64,000 nt of DNA from Romanomermis culicivorax. Taxonomy: Eukaryota > Nematoda > Enoplea > Mermithida > Mermithidae. How positions within the stretch are numbered: position 1 is the first letter of the stretch; every line of letters begins with the position of its first letter. Position numbers and translations under genes: made by a program. The DNA lies in contig CAWUHX010000338.1 of the NCBI GenBank assembly GCA_963922205.1, forward strand, positions 124,001 through 188,000, read 5' to 3'. A model generated the notes under the pieces. It was given only the letters and a program-made list of their open reading frames with translations. It was not told where the DNA came from and made no database searches. Positions 46,399 to 59,550 of the stretch are shown piece by piece.

Positions 46399-47334
46399 TT
46401 TCCGCTGCAGAAATTAGCTTGGGCGTCGTTAGCTCCACCCAGGTCATACTGTAGGTCTACTAGGTCCTTAAAAGGGCCTGTTTCATTAGTTTTTTGTCTT
46501 CTTTTGGGCTCTCCAACTTCACTTTCTGTCTTAGCTCCACATTTGTCGTCGAATTTTCATTATTATATTGTATTGCGTCCACCGCCCTACAGTACACCAA
46601 TAATTTTGCATATGTTTATTGTGTCCACTGTGTCCGCCCCCTGACTCTCACTCAGGAATATACCCATCGCCCCTTAGGGCCTAGTTACTCCGGCCCTTAT
46701 GTTTGTGGACCCTTTGTGCATCGCCCGCCCACCTTTCAAGCTAACCCACCACGCCGAACTAACCGGATCATTGCCGCTCCCCGTTCCCGCCGACTGATAC
46801 CTGTGAATCAACAGGGACCCATCACCCTCGCACCGAATCGTATTTGAGAACAGGACTAGGTAAGTCTTCTCAGGGGATTATTGTTGTTGAGGGTGTATTT
46901 TGGGGAACCCTTTCCTAAATCGGTTTTCCCTTGAGATTCCCCTCAGTTAGAGGAGCCCTTGTACCTTTTGGATTAGGGTCAAAAAGGGGATTTAGGTTTA
47001 CAATCAGGTCCCCTATATCAGGTCATTCAACAAATGACCTTGTTCATCGTTCATACTGAATGGGACCAGGGATTGGCACCTCCGACCTGGCGGCGTTATC
47101 CATTACTCTACAGCAGAACCCCAGGACAGCACCAGAGTACCCTATAGGCCTACCTATAGCCTGTACTAGCTGGGTCAGATTCCTGAGACAGAATCCATGA
47201 GCCACCCAACAGGGTCACAGCATGTCACTCACAGTGACATGGCCATATTTTCTATCAGTATGGCATGGATTCCTCCATCAATGTGACTGTCCCAATTTCG
47301 TTTAATGTGACATGGCTCCTATTTTACTTAACGT
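46399..47334. other. Trailing part of the gag-like element or spacer
   Basis: Balanced base composition like the gag region. An open frame at 46494-46847 with no recognised domain is present. Around 47040-47110 the minus strand has a weak tRNA-like arrangement (GAGTAATGGATAACGCC ... GGTGCCAATCC). No clear LTR. Confidence 0.3.
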
Positions 47335-48915
47335 GACACTAAACTCGAGCTCGGTTTTAACTGTTAAACCTGAGGTTTAGCTAAACTCGACATCAGGTTT
47401 AACTTTTAGCAGTTGCAGCAAACATCTGGAGCTCGGGTTCAGAAAAAAAACCTGAGATTTAACTCGAGCTCGGTCACAATTAAGTAAACAACATACATGC
47501 ACATCATAGAAATTCTGCTGGGGGTCAGCCAGGATAAGGGGTGGAATACAAAATTTTTTTAAATTCTTGATGATGAAAAGAAAAATCTCAGAAAGTCTTT
47601 TAACATACAAGCATTATATTCTTCAAGCCATATTAGTCAGATATGTGAAATTATTCGCATAGACATCACTTTTTAAAGTTTTCGTGTTACTTTTTATGAA
47701 TCAAGTTTGATTTGTTTAGAAAAATTCTCAAACTACAGCATCATTTCCATTTTTATGACGACTTCCTCTTCTCTCTTGCTGATTTTCCTTCGCCATCTTC
47801 TCAATCATTGCTGGAAAAATCAAATCTGCTAAGGGTCAGCAAGAATCTGCTGGGGGTCAACCCCCCAAACCCCCCCCCCCACGTGCATGTATGGTAAACA
47901 ACACTTTTCTTTAGAAATAAAAACGGGCCACTCTGCACACTTTCTGCATTGTATGCACCATATAGCCATAAAGTCAGTTTGTTGTGTCCACTTTTTGCCG
48001 AAGAAGGGAAACCCTACGGGTTTTTTTCCAATTGCGGTTGCGTGAACTCTGTTTGAAGCATCGCAACATTCTTGATTCTGTGCTCTGTAATCCAGAAACC
48101 GCAAAGAAGAAGGAATTGCAATGGAGAAGTATAGCGGATAATGTCAAGGGGATTATTTCTATCTCGAAAAACCCTGTCTCACTCCATATTTCGATTACGT
48201 AATTGCAGACGCAAAAAATTCATTCTTATTGCTTATGATGCATAAACAACGAAAAAGAAACCAACTATTGTATGCAACTCTTGCATAACAAACGGGGAAA
48301 AAACACGACAACACACAAATTTAAGTAACACTCAGACTTAAACCTGCTACCGACCAAGTTTAAAGGCCCTGTCATACTTCGCCGCGCCGTGCCGGTTGTC
48401 CTATTCATACTAACAAGCGGCGCCGCGCGGTACCGCGTGGTGGCTTGTCATACTTCGCCGCGCGGTACCGCGCGGCGCCGTACGGCGCCACTTTTTTACT
48501 TTTGGATTTTGCTCTTCTCAAAAAATGTGTATTGGTTCAGTTGAAACCTGATGGGGCGCCGCGCGGCGGCGCAAAAATTACAAAAACCTATTCATACTTC
48601 AAAGGCGGTACCGCGCGGCGCCGCTTTTTAGTATGAATAGAACAACCGGCCGCGTGGTGCCGCCCGGTGAAGTATGACAGGGCCTTGACTATTCTATTGC
48701 GCTAAACCTGAGCTCGGATTTAAAAATTGGCAAAAATTTTCATGCAACCCAGAATGAGCTTGAGTCAAACCCGAGCTCGGGTTTATCTTGAGCTCGGGTT
48801 TATCTCGAGCTCAAGTTTAACTCCACCGTCATGCAACCCCTAAACCTGAGCTCAGACTTAAAACGGTCGGGTTTAGCTCGAGCTCGAGTTTAGCTGCTTT
48901 GATGCAACCGGCCCC
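47335..48915. mobile_element. Element with arms of CTCGAGCTCGGGTTTA subrepeats
   Basis: The left side (47340-47480) and right side (48705-48915) both carry multiple copies of a 15-18-bp unit around CTCGAGCTCGGGTTTA, in mixed and largely inverse orientation. The interior has no coding frame I recognise and contains a nested GC-rich MITE and a C-run patch (47855-47882). Confidence 0.55.
48364..48685. mobile_element. GC-rich MITE with GGTACC/GCGGCGCCGC palindromes (Harbinger-like)
   Basis: Starts AGGCCCTGTCATACTTC and ends with its inverse GAAGTATGACAGGGCCT. TAA precedes it (48361-48363) and TGA follows. The inside repeats GCGCGGTACCGCGCGG-type palindromes and CGGCGCCG, extreme GC in an AT-rich host. 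A truncated relative is at 5412-5577. Confidence 0.8.
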
Positions 48916-49171
48916 AGTTCTGCCATTAATACAGGTATGCCGCCATGGTTTCAAATTGTGTATAAAGCCAATGCATAAGGTTCTTCAGAGTCGCTAAAAT
49001 CGTCTCGAAATTCATCAATGCCGCACCATGTCATGAGCTACATGGCCAATAAAGGGACGGAAACCAAATTCAATTTTTTTGTATGGGCAAATTTTCTATT
49101 ACTGTATGTACTGTTTAGTGTGACTCCGATGTTCACGGACGCCATAAGTTTCAAAATATGAGTTGATTGTT

Positions 49172-49421
49172 CTATAATCTGTTTTTCTCGAAATGCTTCT
49201 AAATAATGATAGTGGAAAGCAAGTACTATTCCATATTTATATGGTTTTTTGCTGAACCATATGTCACAACGAGATGCAAATTTGTGCGCTTACGCAACCA
49301 ACCGTTAGCAATTTTTCGAGCAAAAAATTTTACTGCAAAAGCTTCGTGTGAAAGATTTTGACGATAGTACTGATTTTTGCCATTCTTCAATTTAGAAGCA
49401 TTTATAAAAAACAGACTATAG
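49172..49421. mobile_element. 250-bp MITE of the CTATAGTCTGTTTTT family
   Basis: Left end CTATAATCTGTTTTTCTCG followed by AAATGCTTCTAAAT; right end is the inverse (ATTTAGAAGCATTTATAA-AAAACAGACTATAG). This is the cleanest copy in the window. Related copies are at 17964-18215 and 41680-42170. Confidence 0.75.
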
Positions 49422-50010
49422 TTACATAATTTACATTTTCCAGTTTCCATAGATCAGGTCGCATGGCGATTCTTCTCTGTTTCTTTAACGACAGTAATAA
49501 GATATGACCTTTGATAAAGACTATGACCGAACAAACAAAACTTAATCTACACCAAATGGGTGTCTAAATATGCCGCAAATGAAACAGAACGTCAACATGG
49601 AAAATCGAGTTTTTGTCTCTTATAAAGACTGCTAATATTGTTTTCCTGCTGATAAGTCGTCTTTCATCGAAAAGTGGAATTTTTCAGGTCAGTTATACGA
49701 TTTGAGGCACTTACGATTAGCAGTTCGTTGTCGAAAATTTTTTTAGGATGATTTGTCAGGGATTTGTCCACGATGCTGCTCTGGAATTTTTCGCTGGGTG
49801 GATTGGAGGTGAGTTCATTCAGAAGGAACTGTCATGAGCAGCTGATGTGCCTTATCGAGTCCTCATAAAAGGTGGTACAAGAAAATAACGGGGTTTTCTA
49901 AGCGAAGAAAAAAGAAGATTCATGCCATAAGTCTACAACATATACTTAACTCGACCTTGGTTCCTGCTTAATAACTCAGTCAATATTGGTTGGTAGACAG
50001 TAAATGCGGA
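49422..50010. other. Short spacer
   Basis: No gene or repeat end recognised. Confidence 0.3.
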
Positions 50011-50811
50011 AAAACGTTAGCTCAATGACAACAAAAAGTTAGCTCAAGGCTAGCTAAAAGGTTGATTGCTCAACAAAAATGCAGAAAAAAATTTTGCTAG
50101 GACAACAAAAGACATGTCACAAATACAACCCTTAAGCATATGAAATCAACAAAACTTGTGTCCCGAAGTTAATATTTATGTCCAAAATAAAATTTTTTTA
50201 TGCAAATTGTTTCGAAATTTAAGACAGTATAACCATAAAACCCACAGTTTATCCATTTTTCATCAAAATTTTTATGGTTTGATAGTTTTACAAGTTATAA
50301 TTATAAAATTTTACGCAAATTTGTAATATTTTCTATGTAAAAAACTGTAAACCATCGATACTAAAAACTTGATGCAGTAAGAAGACCTGTAAAAAGATAG
50401 CTCACGGTCAGCTGAAACGTTGACTAGTCAATAAAAAATATAGAAAAAGTTTTTCTAGTACAACAAAGGGATTGTCCCAAATCAACGTTCAAGCATATGA
50501 AATCAACAAATCTCGTCGTCCAAATGAACAAAGTTGTGTCCCAAATATTGCGAAATTTTAAAACATTAAACCATAAAACCCAGGTAGCTTATTCATTTGG
50601 CTTCTACAATTTTTTCAGATTGTAAAATTCTAAAATTTTATGCAAACTTGTATTATTTTTCAGGTAAAAAACCATTAAACTGTTGATACCGAAAACTCGA
50701 TACATTAAAAACACTTGTAGAAGGTTGGCTCATGGTCAACTAAAAAAAGTTAAATAATAAAAATGCAGAATATTTTTTGCATAACAACAAAAGTCATGTC
50801 CATAATTTAAG
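50011..50811. repeat. Tandem ~350-bp units forming an outer inverted arm
   Basis: Units starting near 50035, 50398 and 50715 share TAGCTCA(A/C)GG, CAACAAAA(A/T)TGCAGA, AAGCATATGAAATCAACAAA and a later AACCATAAAACCCA block. The same sequence appears inverted at about 54060-54570, on the far side of the second transposon copy, so the transposon sits between two inverted copies of this repeat. Confidence 0.6.
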
Positions 50812-53800
50812 AGACAATGCCTGAGAAAATTCAGCTTCTCATACAGAGAGTTGTCATAAGTAAAAAATTATCCCTACCTGAAAATCGCACATTTGGTGTA
50901 ACCTGATGCGCTAGGAACCAAAATGATATTCATTTTGTCTGAAAATCAAAACTCGCATATCTACAGTAAGACAAAAGTTGACAATTTTCGATTTTTGACA
51001 TACACTTCTTTCAACTTTTGCAGGTTTAGGTACGTCAGACATGGTGTTTTGAGAATTTATCCAACATTGGGCCAATCGATGAGCCACAATTTAATGTAAG
51101 ATTTATTAGTGTAAAGTATGTATCAAGAATAGAGTGGGGCTCGAAACGTCAAATTTTGAGAGCAAAAATTGTCATTTTTTCACAAAAATCACTTTATCTA
51201 CCATTAAAGGTCAGAAACACCAAAAAATTCCATATACATTGCTTAGTTTACGATGTCTTCTACCTGCTGAAAAAAAATTTACGGAGATTCATGTACTGCC
51301 AGAGAGGGGCAAGACGGAGTATGAATACCATCTGATAATAAAATTTTCTGATAATTGTGACCTTTATGGTGAGAGAATCAAAACTTGATACATTTCAAAA
51401 ATGAAACATTAGAACAAATTTTGTATGCTAAGTATTAGCGTAATGCTCACATTGCATAACAAATAAGGTTCGCATAGCTAGAGTATGTCAAAGTTGGGAA
51501 TCTTCACATTTTTGGCATTTTTCGATCTTTTTACGAGAGTTAAGGTGTATTCGCCTAGCCATGACCTAGCTTTATGGTTGAACATTTACAGGTGCTAAAT
51601 GCAATGCTGTATAATGTGGTATAAAAATTTGTTTCCTATTTTACATTTTAAACTTTTCAACAAGATTTGAAATGTTGAATATAAGAAGACAAAAATGGTT
51701 GAAAAGCTTATTGTTTCCACAGAAATGACTGTTACTACTGCTAAAGTTCAAAAGAACCGCAAACTTCCTCATGCAGTGGATCGTTCATGATGTCTTCTAG
51801 TTGCTGACAAAAAATGATATAACTTCATATACTGTTATGGGGTAAAATCTACAAAAAACAGCAAACTATTTTAGTTGATAAATTTTGATTTTCAGTTCTT
51901 GATAAAAAAGTTGGCTTTTCTCGAAATTTTATGTTTCAGGTTACATGATGTTAAAGCATTGGGAGTGGACATAAAGAAAAAAACAAAGCATCAGACTTGA
52001 AGGAGTTGCTTTGGAATAAATAACTTCCCATATTTAAATTCGGGTCATAGCTGGGAATATTTCATAGCTTCTGCTTCATCTTCCTCACATAGATCGTTTG
52101 CTCCAATACAATAGTAGTAGGCCCTTTGGTCTTCAGGAAGGTGACTTGCTTCTAACGACCAGCCGGAAACGTGCAACTTGTTGCACTGTTAGTTCATCTT
52201 TGGAAACTATACATTTTTGTGCATCAGTCTGAATATCATTTCAGGGTCAAACTCTTGTTTGAGACAATGATTTTCATCAAACTTTCTTGGCAGAAACTTC
52301 TTTTGCTGTGGCATGGGCGTTTTACATATTCTTTGACTTTTGAAGACTCATACCTATCCTACAATATTGGTGCCACCTGTAGTATAGAAATCTTGTAATG
52401 CTCCTTGAGGATGTTGGATTAATAGTGTCAAACGGACTGCTTCATCATACATGCGCCAACCCAAGAGAATTTATTCAATGTGGAATTGCAGTGGAGTCAA
52501 AGGTACAATCGTTAACCAAAGTTGACTCAAATATTCTGCATTTTAAAAGAGGTATAGGCACTTGAAAGTCAACTAATGTGTAAAACGTTCAAACAGCAGA
52601 AAAAATGATGAAGGAATTCATTTAAAACAAAAGCTTGATGCTGAAATGATCACCGGAATTATGTGTCAAAATTGAGGTTTCAAATGAGGAGTTTTCAACA
52701 GTGCAACAAGTTGCAGGTTTCTGGTCATGAAAAAAAGTTCAGTCGTCTTCCTGAACACAGAGAAACCTACTACTGTCTTACTGAAGCAGATGATTTAGGC
52801 GAGGAATATGAAGCAGAAGATATGAAAGGCCCAACACTATATGACCCAAAGTAATTTCTTAGAAGCCTATATTCTTCAAAAGTTTGTAAAGCATTTCTCT
52901 TCTGTTTATGTCCATTCCCAATTCTCAGCTATCCTTTAATCTGAAACATAAAATTTCAAGAGAATCTAATTTTTGAATTTCGAATCAAATCAAACTTCAT
53001 CAAATGAGAATTGCAAATCAAACTTTATGGACTAAAATAGTTGGCAGTTTTTTGTAGATATAACTCCCTTGTAGAATGTAAATTTTTATCATTTTTGTAG
53101 ACATTTAGGGGATATCATGAAATATCCACTGCACAGTTTGGTTATTGGCCCTTTTAGCTTCAGCAGTGAGTATAGTCATTTTTATTGAAAAAACAAGCTA
53201 TTAAAACATTTTTCTTGTCTCATTTTTAACACTCCAAAACTTGCTGAAAAGTGTGAAATGCAAAATAGGGAATAAAATTTTACACCACGTTATACAGCAT
53301 TGCATTCCACATTTAATGAATTTTCAACCATAAAGCTAGGTCATGTCTAGGCTAATGTATATTATGTCTCATAAATAGACGGAAAAATACCAGAAAATGC
53401 GAAAATTCCTAACTTTTGGGTACTGTAGGTATGCGATTTATATTTTTTTATGCAAGATGAGAATTACCTCGATATATAGCATGCAAACTTGCTCTAAACT
53501 CTCATTTTTGAAATTTATCAAGCTGAGATTCTTCCACAATTGAGGTCGCCATTATCAGAAAATTCAATTATAAGATGGTATTCTACTTTAAATCCTACAA
53601 CTTTTTAGCAGTATGTGAATTTCCATAATTTTTGGTCAACAGGTAGAAGGCATCGTAAACTATCTATTGTATAGGGAAATTTTGGTGCTTCTGAGCTTTA
53701 ACGATAGATAAAGGTGATTTTTGTGAAAAATGACAATTTTTGCTCTCAAACTTTGATGTTTCGAGCACCACTGTATTCCTAATAAACACTTTACACTAAT

Positions 53801-54056
53801 AATTCCTATAGTGAATTGTGTCCCATTGATTGGCCTAATTCTGGGTAAATTTTTGGAACAAATGTATGTCAAAAATTGAAAAAAACAGTTGTCAACTTTT
53901 GTCCTACTGTAGCTATGCCAGTTTTGATTTTCAGACGTAATGAATATCATTTTCATTCCCAGAGCATCAAGTTACACCAAATATGTGATTTTCAGGTGTG
54001 GTTAATTTTTTACTTATCACAGCTATGTTGAATCCTCTCAGAAATCGCATCTTAAA
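50812..54056. mobile_element. Second, largely palindromic copy of the long-TIR transposon
   Basis: The left end (AGAGACAATGCCTGAGAAAA) and right end (TTTCTGAGAG/CAGAAATCGCATCTTA) match the element in the GLA-like gene. Arms extend about 1.2 kb (50812-51980 and 53050-54056). The C-terminal transposase segment is present twice in opposite orientation: antisense at about 52020-52330, and sense at 52645-52853 (SNEEFSTVQQVAGFWS, then ETYYCLTEADDLGEEYEAED). The catalytic domain is missing, so it is non-autonomous. Confidence 0.7.
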
Positions 54057-54600
54057 AGTTTTAGTAATTTGCGTAAATTTTCAAATTTTGAAAGGCAGAA
54101 ATGTGTAAAGTCATAAAACCATAAAACCCAAAAACTTCAAAAGAAATTATCACAAGCTACACTTGTGGTATCAAAGGTTTTACAGATATACCTCAAAAAT
54201 TTTATGACTTTGCATAAAATTGTAGAATTCAAAAGTGTGGAATGGTAAAAATGTGAAACTATAGAAGAAAAATAAATATTCTACAATTTTCAAGGCTTTA
54301 TGGTTTTACATTTTAAAATTCTAAAACTTTTCACAAATTTTCATAAAATTTTTATTTTGGACACAACTTTGTTTGGGATACAAATTTCTTGGATTACCTA
54401 TGCCTAAGTGTTTGATTTGGGACACAAGTTTTGTTGATTTTGAGACATGGTTTTTGTTGCCCTAGAGAAGTTTTTACTGCATTTTTGTATAGGGGTCAAC
54501 TTTTTTATTGGCCATGAGTCAGCTGTTTACTGATTGGTCATTTTTTCATTAGCCTTGAGCCAACTTTTGACTATTAGAGCACACTGAACTTGATCAACCT
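54057..54600. repeat. Right outer inverted arm
   Basis: Inverse of the tandem units at 50011-50811: TTTGATTTGGGACACAAG, TTGTTGATTT, GACATGG, TTTTTACTGCATTTTTGT and GGCCATGAGTCAGCT appear in reverse order. Confidence 0.6.
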
Positions 54601-55890
54601 TGACCTTCACCATATTTTCTACATCAAAGTGGAAATTTACATGCTAAAGCACTTGATTTGATGTTGGCCTACCTTTGCTGTGCTTTCTATAATTATGTGG
54701 AATTTAATACATTAAAACTATTACCAAGCTTTGTACACCCCCTGCATTTCCCTGAGTGCTATAACAAATTCAAATAGAACTTCATGCTTGCCAATACTTT
54801 CTACAACTTTGTATTGCCCCACACAGTATACACAGCCTTTGTTAGTCCTACACTTAACATGGGCATAACGTATGGTGCACGAGTGCTACCCTAATGCACA
54901 AGCACTACCATAGTCAGAACGGCTACCAAATTGGAAAAAAATATCAGATACACTTTGTGATTTGAAAGGAGAATTTGAGTTGCTGCCAGATCCACTACCA
55001 ACTGCACATCCCCTACCTTACTCAGATCCACTTGCATCGAGTAACATAGGCAAGATTTCATAATCAGATAATATACCATATGCATTTATAAATTATTAGG
55101 TGCATTCAATTTTTTACCAATTATGATTTCCTACCAATTAGGTGATGCATGTATTGTGAAAATGATAAATTTCATTCTTAAAAAATGAGAAAACATGCTG
55201 TTTCAAATAATGGGCAACAAAATTTTCAATTTTCCCCGTATCTTCAGAAATAAATGCAGTATTCAGTCAAATGCATGTTACGTACCTCAGTAAGATGCAG
55301 TGATTTGTTGTTCATGGCCCAGATTTATACAATAACTCTAGATAGAAATGAGATGATTTGCAGAAAATAATCCTTGGTAGTTAGTAAAATTGGTAAAATA
55401 GTCCTTGGTCTACTCGGGATGTATATTCAATAATAGTTTTTTAAATTTTGAACTCAGAATGATTAAATATTTAAAAATATTTGAAAACAGTTTGTGGATA
55501 CTTTATTGAGTAAATACGAATTTTTCACCTTTTAAAATGGTTGTGTGGTCATTTTAATGATTTTATTACTTATTTTTACTGATTAGTGAGCTATCTTTCA
55601 GTAAACTTTTTCTAGCATTATGTTTTTTTAACCCTTTTGCCTGCTGTTTCACACAAGTGACAAAGAAAATATTTTTTACCACCCTGAAAGCCTACCACCC
55701 CTGTAATTTTCAACACAAAGCATATACACAAGAGACAATAATTTGCACAGAATTTTGAAAATATTCAGCTTAGGATTAGGCTTATGCGTAACATTCCCAT
55801 TTAGATGTATGCTTGATTTACAAAAATGGGACAATGCCATGAGAAGACCATACGTTAGAAAAGTATATTCCGGTAATCCTCAGATTTTAT
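54601..55890. other. AT-rich non-coding stretch
   Basis: No gene or repeat structure recognised apart from TTAGGATTAGGCTTA near 55771, two imperfect telomere-like units that could be chance. Confidence 0.3.
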
Positions 55891-55894
55891 GGGT

Positions 55895-56012
55895 TCTGCT
55901 ATCTATTGTCCTTGCATTATAGTGTCCTTGTGCCTTAATGTCCTGCATCATTATATTGTTTTGTTCTAATGTTCCCGCATCCTTATGTCTGCAGCTTTAT
56001 GTCTTGTGTCCC
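55895..56012. repeat. Isolated patch of the CTCTAATGTCC minisatellite
   Basis: Diverged units such as TATTGTCCTTGCATTATAG and TAATGTCCTGC, the same orientation as the right arm at 60640-60880. Immediately abuts the 3' end of the non-LTR element. Confidence 0.6.
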
Positions 56013-56046
56013 ATAGGCATAGCGCCTAAAAAAGCATGTCCAACAG

Positions 56047-58950
56047 TTGATGATGAAGATGATGATGATTTTATTCACAACAGCACCAAGCAGTATTAAG
56101 ATAATACAATAAAAATGAACAAATAAGTTAATAAATGCAGGATAAATATGCACTATATTAGACAATATGCTGTGCAAGGTAAAAAAGAACATATAGCTCT
56201 TACATTTGACCAAAATTGAATTTATCCAATTTAGAGTGAAAAATGTTACTATTTCTAGATGTGATTATCAATTCAGGAAGTCTATTTCCAATAGGAATAA
56301 CTCTATTTGTAACAAAGTATTTCTTAAAATCAGTCCTCAGAATATCTGTTTTCAACTTCCAATTGTGGCTGGATGAGGTCTGAGAATGTGTAATGTGGTG
56401 CAGAAATCACTCAACTTTATGTTCACTTCATGGTTTATTATCTTTAACTCAACCAATTCAAAATTTTTCTATTTTCAAGCATCTAACTTTAATATAGTCC
56501 AATGATCATTATAAGAAACCTCAGGGAAGTTGAGAACCCTTTCTGTGAAGTATTTCTGTACTTTTTCAATGGTTCTGATGTTTTTAGTTGAGTGAGGTGA
56601 CCAGATGGTAGTTTCCTATTCCACAATAAGTCTGACGTATGTTTTGTAGGCATTAGTCAGTAAGAATTTATCTTTGCTTATGAATCAATGGAATATAAGA
56701 AATAATCTGCAGCAAGTGTTCTTTATAATATGGTCCGTATGCTCAAATTTAAAGTTTTTGGTTAAAAAATACCAAGATCTTTTACATAATTATCAGTATC
56801 CTGAATTATTTTATCATCAATTTTGTACTTCTTCAGTTTGTTATTAAATCCAAAATGCATTACCTTACTTTTAGAAGTAGAGAGGGTTAGTTGACCATCT
56901 GAAAATAGATTCTAGAAATTTTTGAAGGTCCCCACCGTTTTCAGTATGACTATAAATATTTATATCATCAGTGAACAAAAACATGCTTACTTCAGGTGAT
57001 TGTGGTAGGTTATCTATATCATTGACATACAAAAGGAATAATAAAGGATCCAAAACACTGTACTGTTGAACTCTACTTGTTACATTTTCAGAACTAGACA
57101 GGGAATTCTCTACCTTGATCTTCTGTCACATATTATGAAGAAAATCAGTAACAATAAATTTCCCTTAAGACCATATTCTTCCACTTTTGCAATAAGTTTT
57201 GAATGTAATACTGTATCCAAGGTTTTAGAAAAATCCAAATATATTGCATCAACATTTTTTTCCATGTTATCAATTAATTATTTATAGCACAGTAAAAACT
57301 AGGTTTCACAGAATCTTTTCCTGACAAAGCAAAATTGATGATCATAAACATAATTGTTAACAGTAAGAAAGTTCGTCACTTGAGATTTTTGATTTTTTTA
57401 AGAATCCTACAACAAACGCAAGTTAAGGATACAGACCTATAGTTGGAACTTTCACTTGTGATCCCTTTCTTGGAAACTGGAGTTACATGAGCCATTTTCC
57501 AAATGCTCAGAAAGTGCCCAGTCAGTACTGAAGTAATGAACATTTTTTGAATAGGTGGACTAATTAATTGGCTATTCTTTTAAATATTATTATTGATAAC
57601 CCATCAGATTCCACTGTAAATTTTTAAATCTCATAATTTGGAGCAAAATATCATCATCTGAAATTTTTATTGGTGCTAATCTGTTGTTATTTGAATTGAA
57701 ATTTAAATCAGTTTCAATTCCATTATCTTTTATGAAGACTGAGGAGAAAAAATCATTAAGCCTTTAGGATGTCTCCAGTTTCTATTAATAATTCATCATT
57801 TTATTGTGAGACTCAGATTTCTCGCTTATTATTTAGACCCTGGTTGACATAGTTATAAAATAATTTAAGATTTCCATGTCAAGCTTAGTTTTTCTTTCAA
57901 TATGAAACTGTTTAATTTCTTGCTCAAGTTTTTATGATATATCTGAGAAGTGGTTCTTTGACATTTGATTTTTATTTTAACCATATATTTTCCAAGATTT
58001 CAACTTTCTGAAGATATCTTATACTTCTGGCATATTTTTTGTCCCTTTTTCTTGTATGGAACAGGGGAAGAAAATCCAGTTTGCATAATTGCCATAAACT
58101 TATCATGAAAATCATGTACAGTTGTACATGTCAAATAGTTTTTCCCATTGTAGGGTACTCAAATAGGCAGTGAATCAATCAAAATTTCTTGACTTTAATT
58201 GTAAAATTTTTTCACCCTTGGGTTTTTGCTTAAGTCCTAATATATCAAAAACAATGCTATTATGGTCACAGGAATGTGATAAGCTTGGTTGAACTTAATC
58301 ATTTCTACACAGGCCTTCCTACATTGTTAGAACAAGATCTAAAATATTTGTGTCATGAGTTGGTTGAGTGACTCTTTGGGAGAAACCACTTCTATCAAGA
58401 CAATTCTTCCAATGCATCAAACTCACATTCATCATTTGGTATACTTCTGGGTGTCCAATCTATCTAATGTAAATGAAAGTCTCCAAGTATGATTGTCAGT
58501 TTATTATTCAGACTAGAACCTTCAATAAATTGACATAATTTCACATCAGTTTTATAATCAGTTGAAAGAACCCTATATACTGAAATATTTTGAATCCCAA
58601 GATTTAGGACATTGATTACCATAGTTTCCAAGCAGTTGAAACAGTACAGTATATCCACCACAAATGAGATTTTTGCACCAGTACACATTTACTACCTCAG
58701 TGACATTTTCTATCTTTCCTAAAAATCTTGTAGGACAAATCAGATCAGAGTATTAATTGTTATACTCTCATCTGGCCATGTTTCTTTGAGAAATGTAAAA
58801 TCATAGTTATTGAGTATTGAATTTAGGTAAATTATCTTTTTTTATACTACAAACAATAATGAGAATATATTTAATCAGTACTTCTTTTACAATGTCAGAC
58901 TCAACTCTTTTACCAGTACAGCTTTCATCTCAAACATGCATACTGTGATT
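56047..58950 (-). pseudogene. Non-LTR retrotransposon remnant (AP endonuclease + reverse transcriptase)
   Basis: Minus-strand frames, broken many times, give endonuclease-like pieces near 58800-58470 (ETWPDESI, then I-I-L-G-D-F-H-L-H followed by I-D-W). Reverse-transcriptase pieces include near 57480-57410 G-I-T-S-E-S-S-N-Y-R-S-V-S-L, near 57060-56960 LDPLLFLLYVNDIDN and FLFTDDINIYS (the FADD-type catalytic box changed to FTDD), and near 56870-56780 SKSKVMHFGFNNKLKKYKI. The 3' end has AATAAAATCATCATCATC, typical of APE-type LINE tails (CR1/jockey-like). The clade cannot be set by eye. Confidence 0.75.
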
Positions 58951-59550
58951 ATGACAGGGCATTTTTTTTACTATTTTACCTACACTATAATTTATAAATA
59001 AATTATTTTTATCTTCCAATTTTTCAAAGTTTGCACATATTTTTTGATCCATTTCTCTTTGTTAATAAATTCTGATCTCACTCTCATATCTTCGCCTTTC
59101 CAAATTCATATTCATCATTTTGATGAGCAGTTTTCCGATGTACTGTCTGTGAAAAAAACTTTGTTAAAGTTCAGTTTGTCAGAAATTTGTAGACTGTCAC
59201 AAAGTGTATGTATATCAGCATCAAATTTTTAATCTGCGCCATAATGGTCAATCATTTGTTTGATTTGATATGAGTCTAAAATAAGACAGTAATACTTTTT
59301 GTCTGGATTTCAAGGGCATCTTTTATTAAGGCTTGCATCAATGGGCAATTGATCATTTGACTGATGCCAAATTTTTGATTTAGCTAATGATTAACCTAGT
59401 AATTCAATTTTTGCAGATAATTGGACAATTTGTTTGATATTGTTTATCAATCCAGGGTGTCAAATTTAGTATTAATTTGACAATGAGCATGCAGAAGGGG
59501 CAATAAAATGGCTGTTTATAGGCTGGATTGCAAATCATATCAATTGGTAT
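58951..59550. other. AT-rich spacer
   Basis: Might contain further decayed 5' sequence of the non-LTR element, but I cannot support a domain. Confidence 0.3.

Noticed and set aside
43730-47200. LTR pair flanking the gag-like frame
   Set aside because: Compared the two flanks by eye and found no matching direct repeat, so no LTRs are called.
55765-55785. Third telomere-like site (TTAGGATTAGGCTTA)
   Set aside because: Fewer than three imperfect units, compatible with chance in AT-rich sequence.
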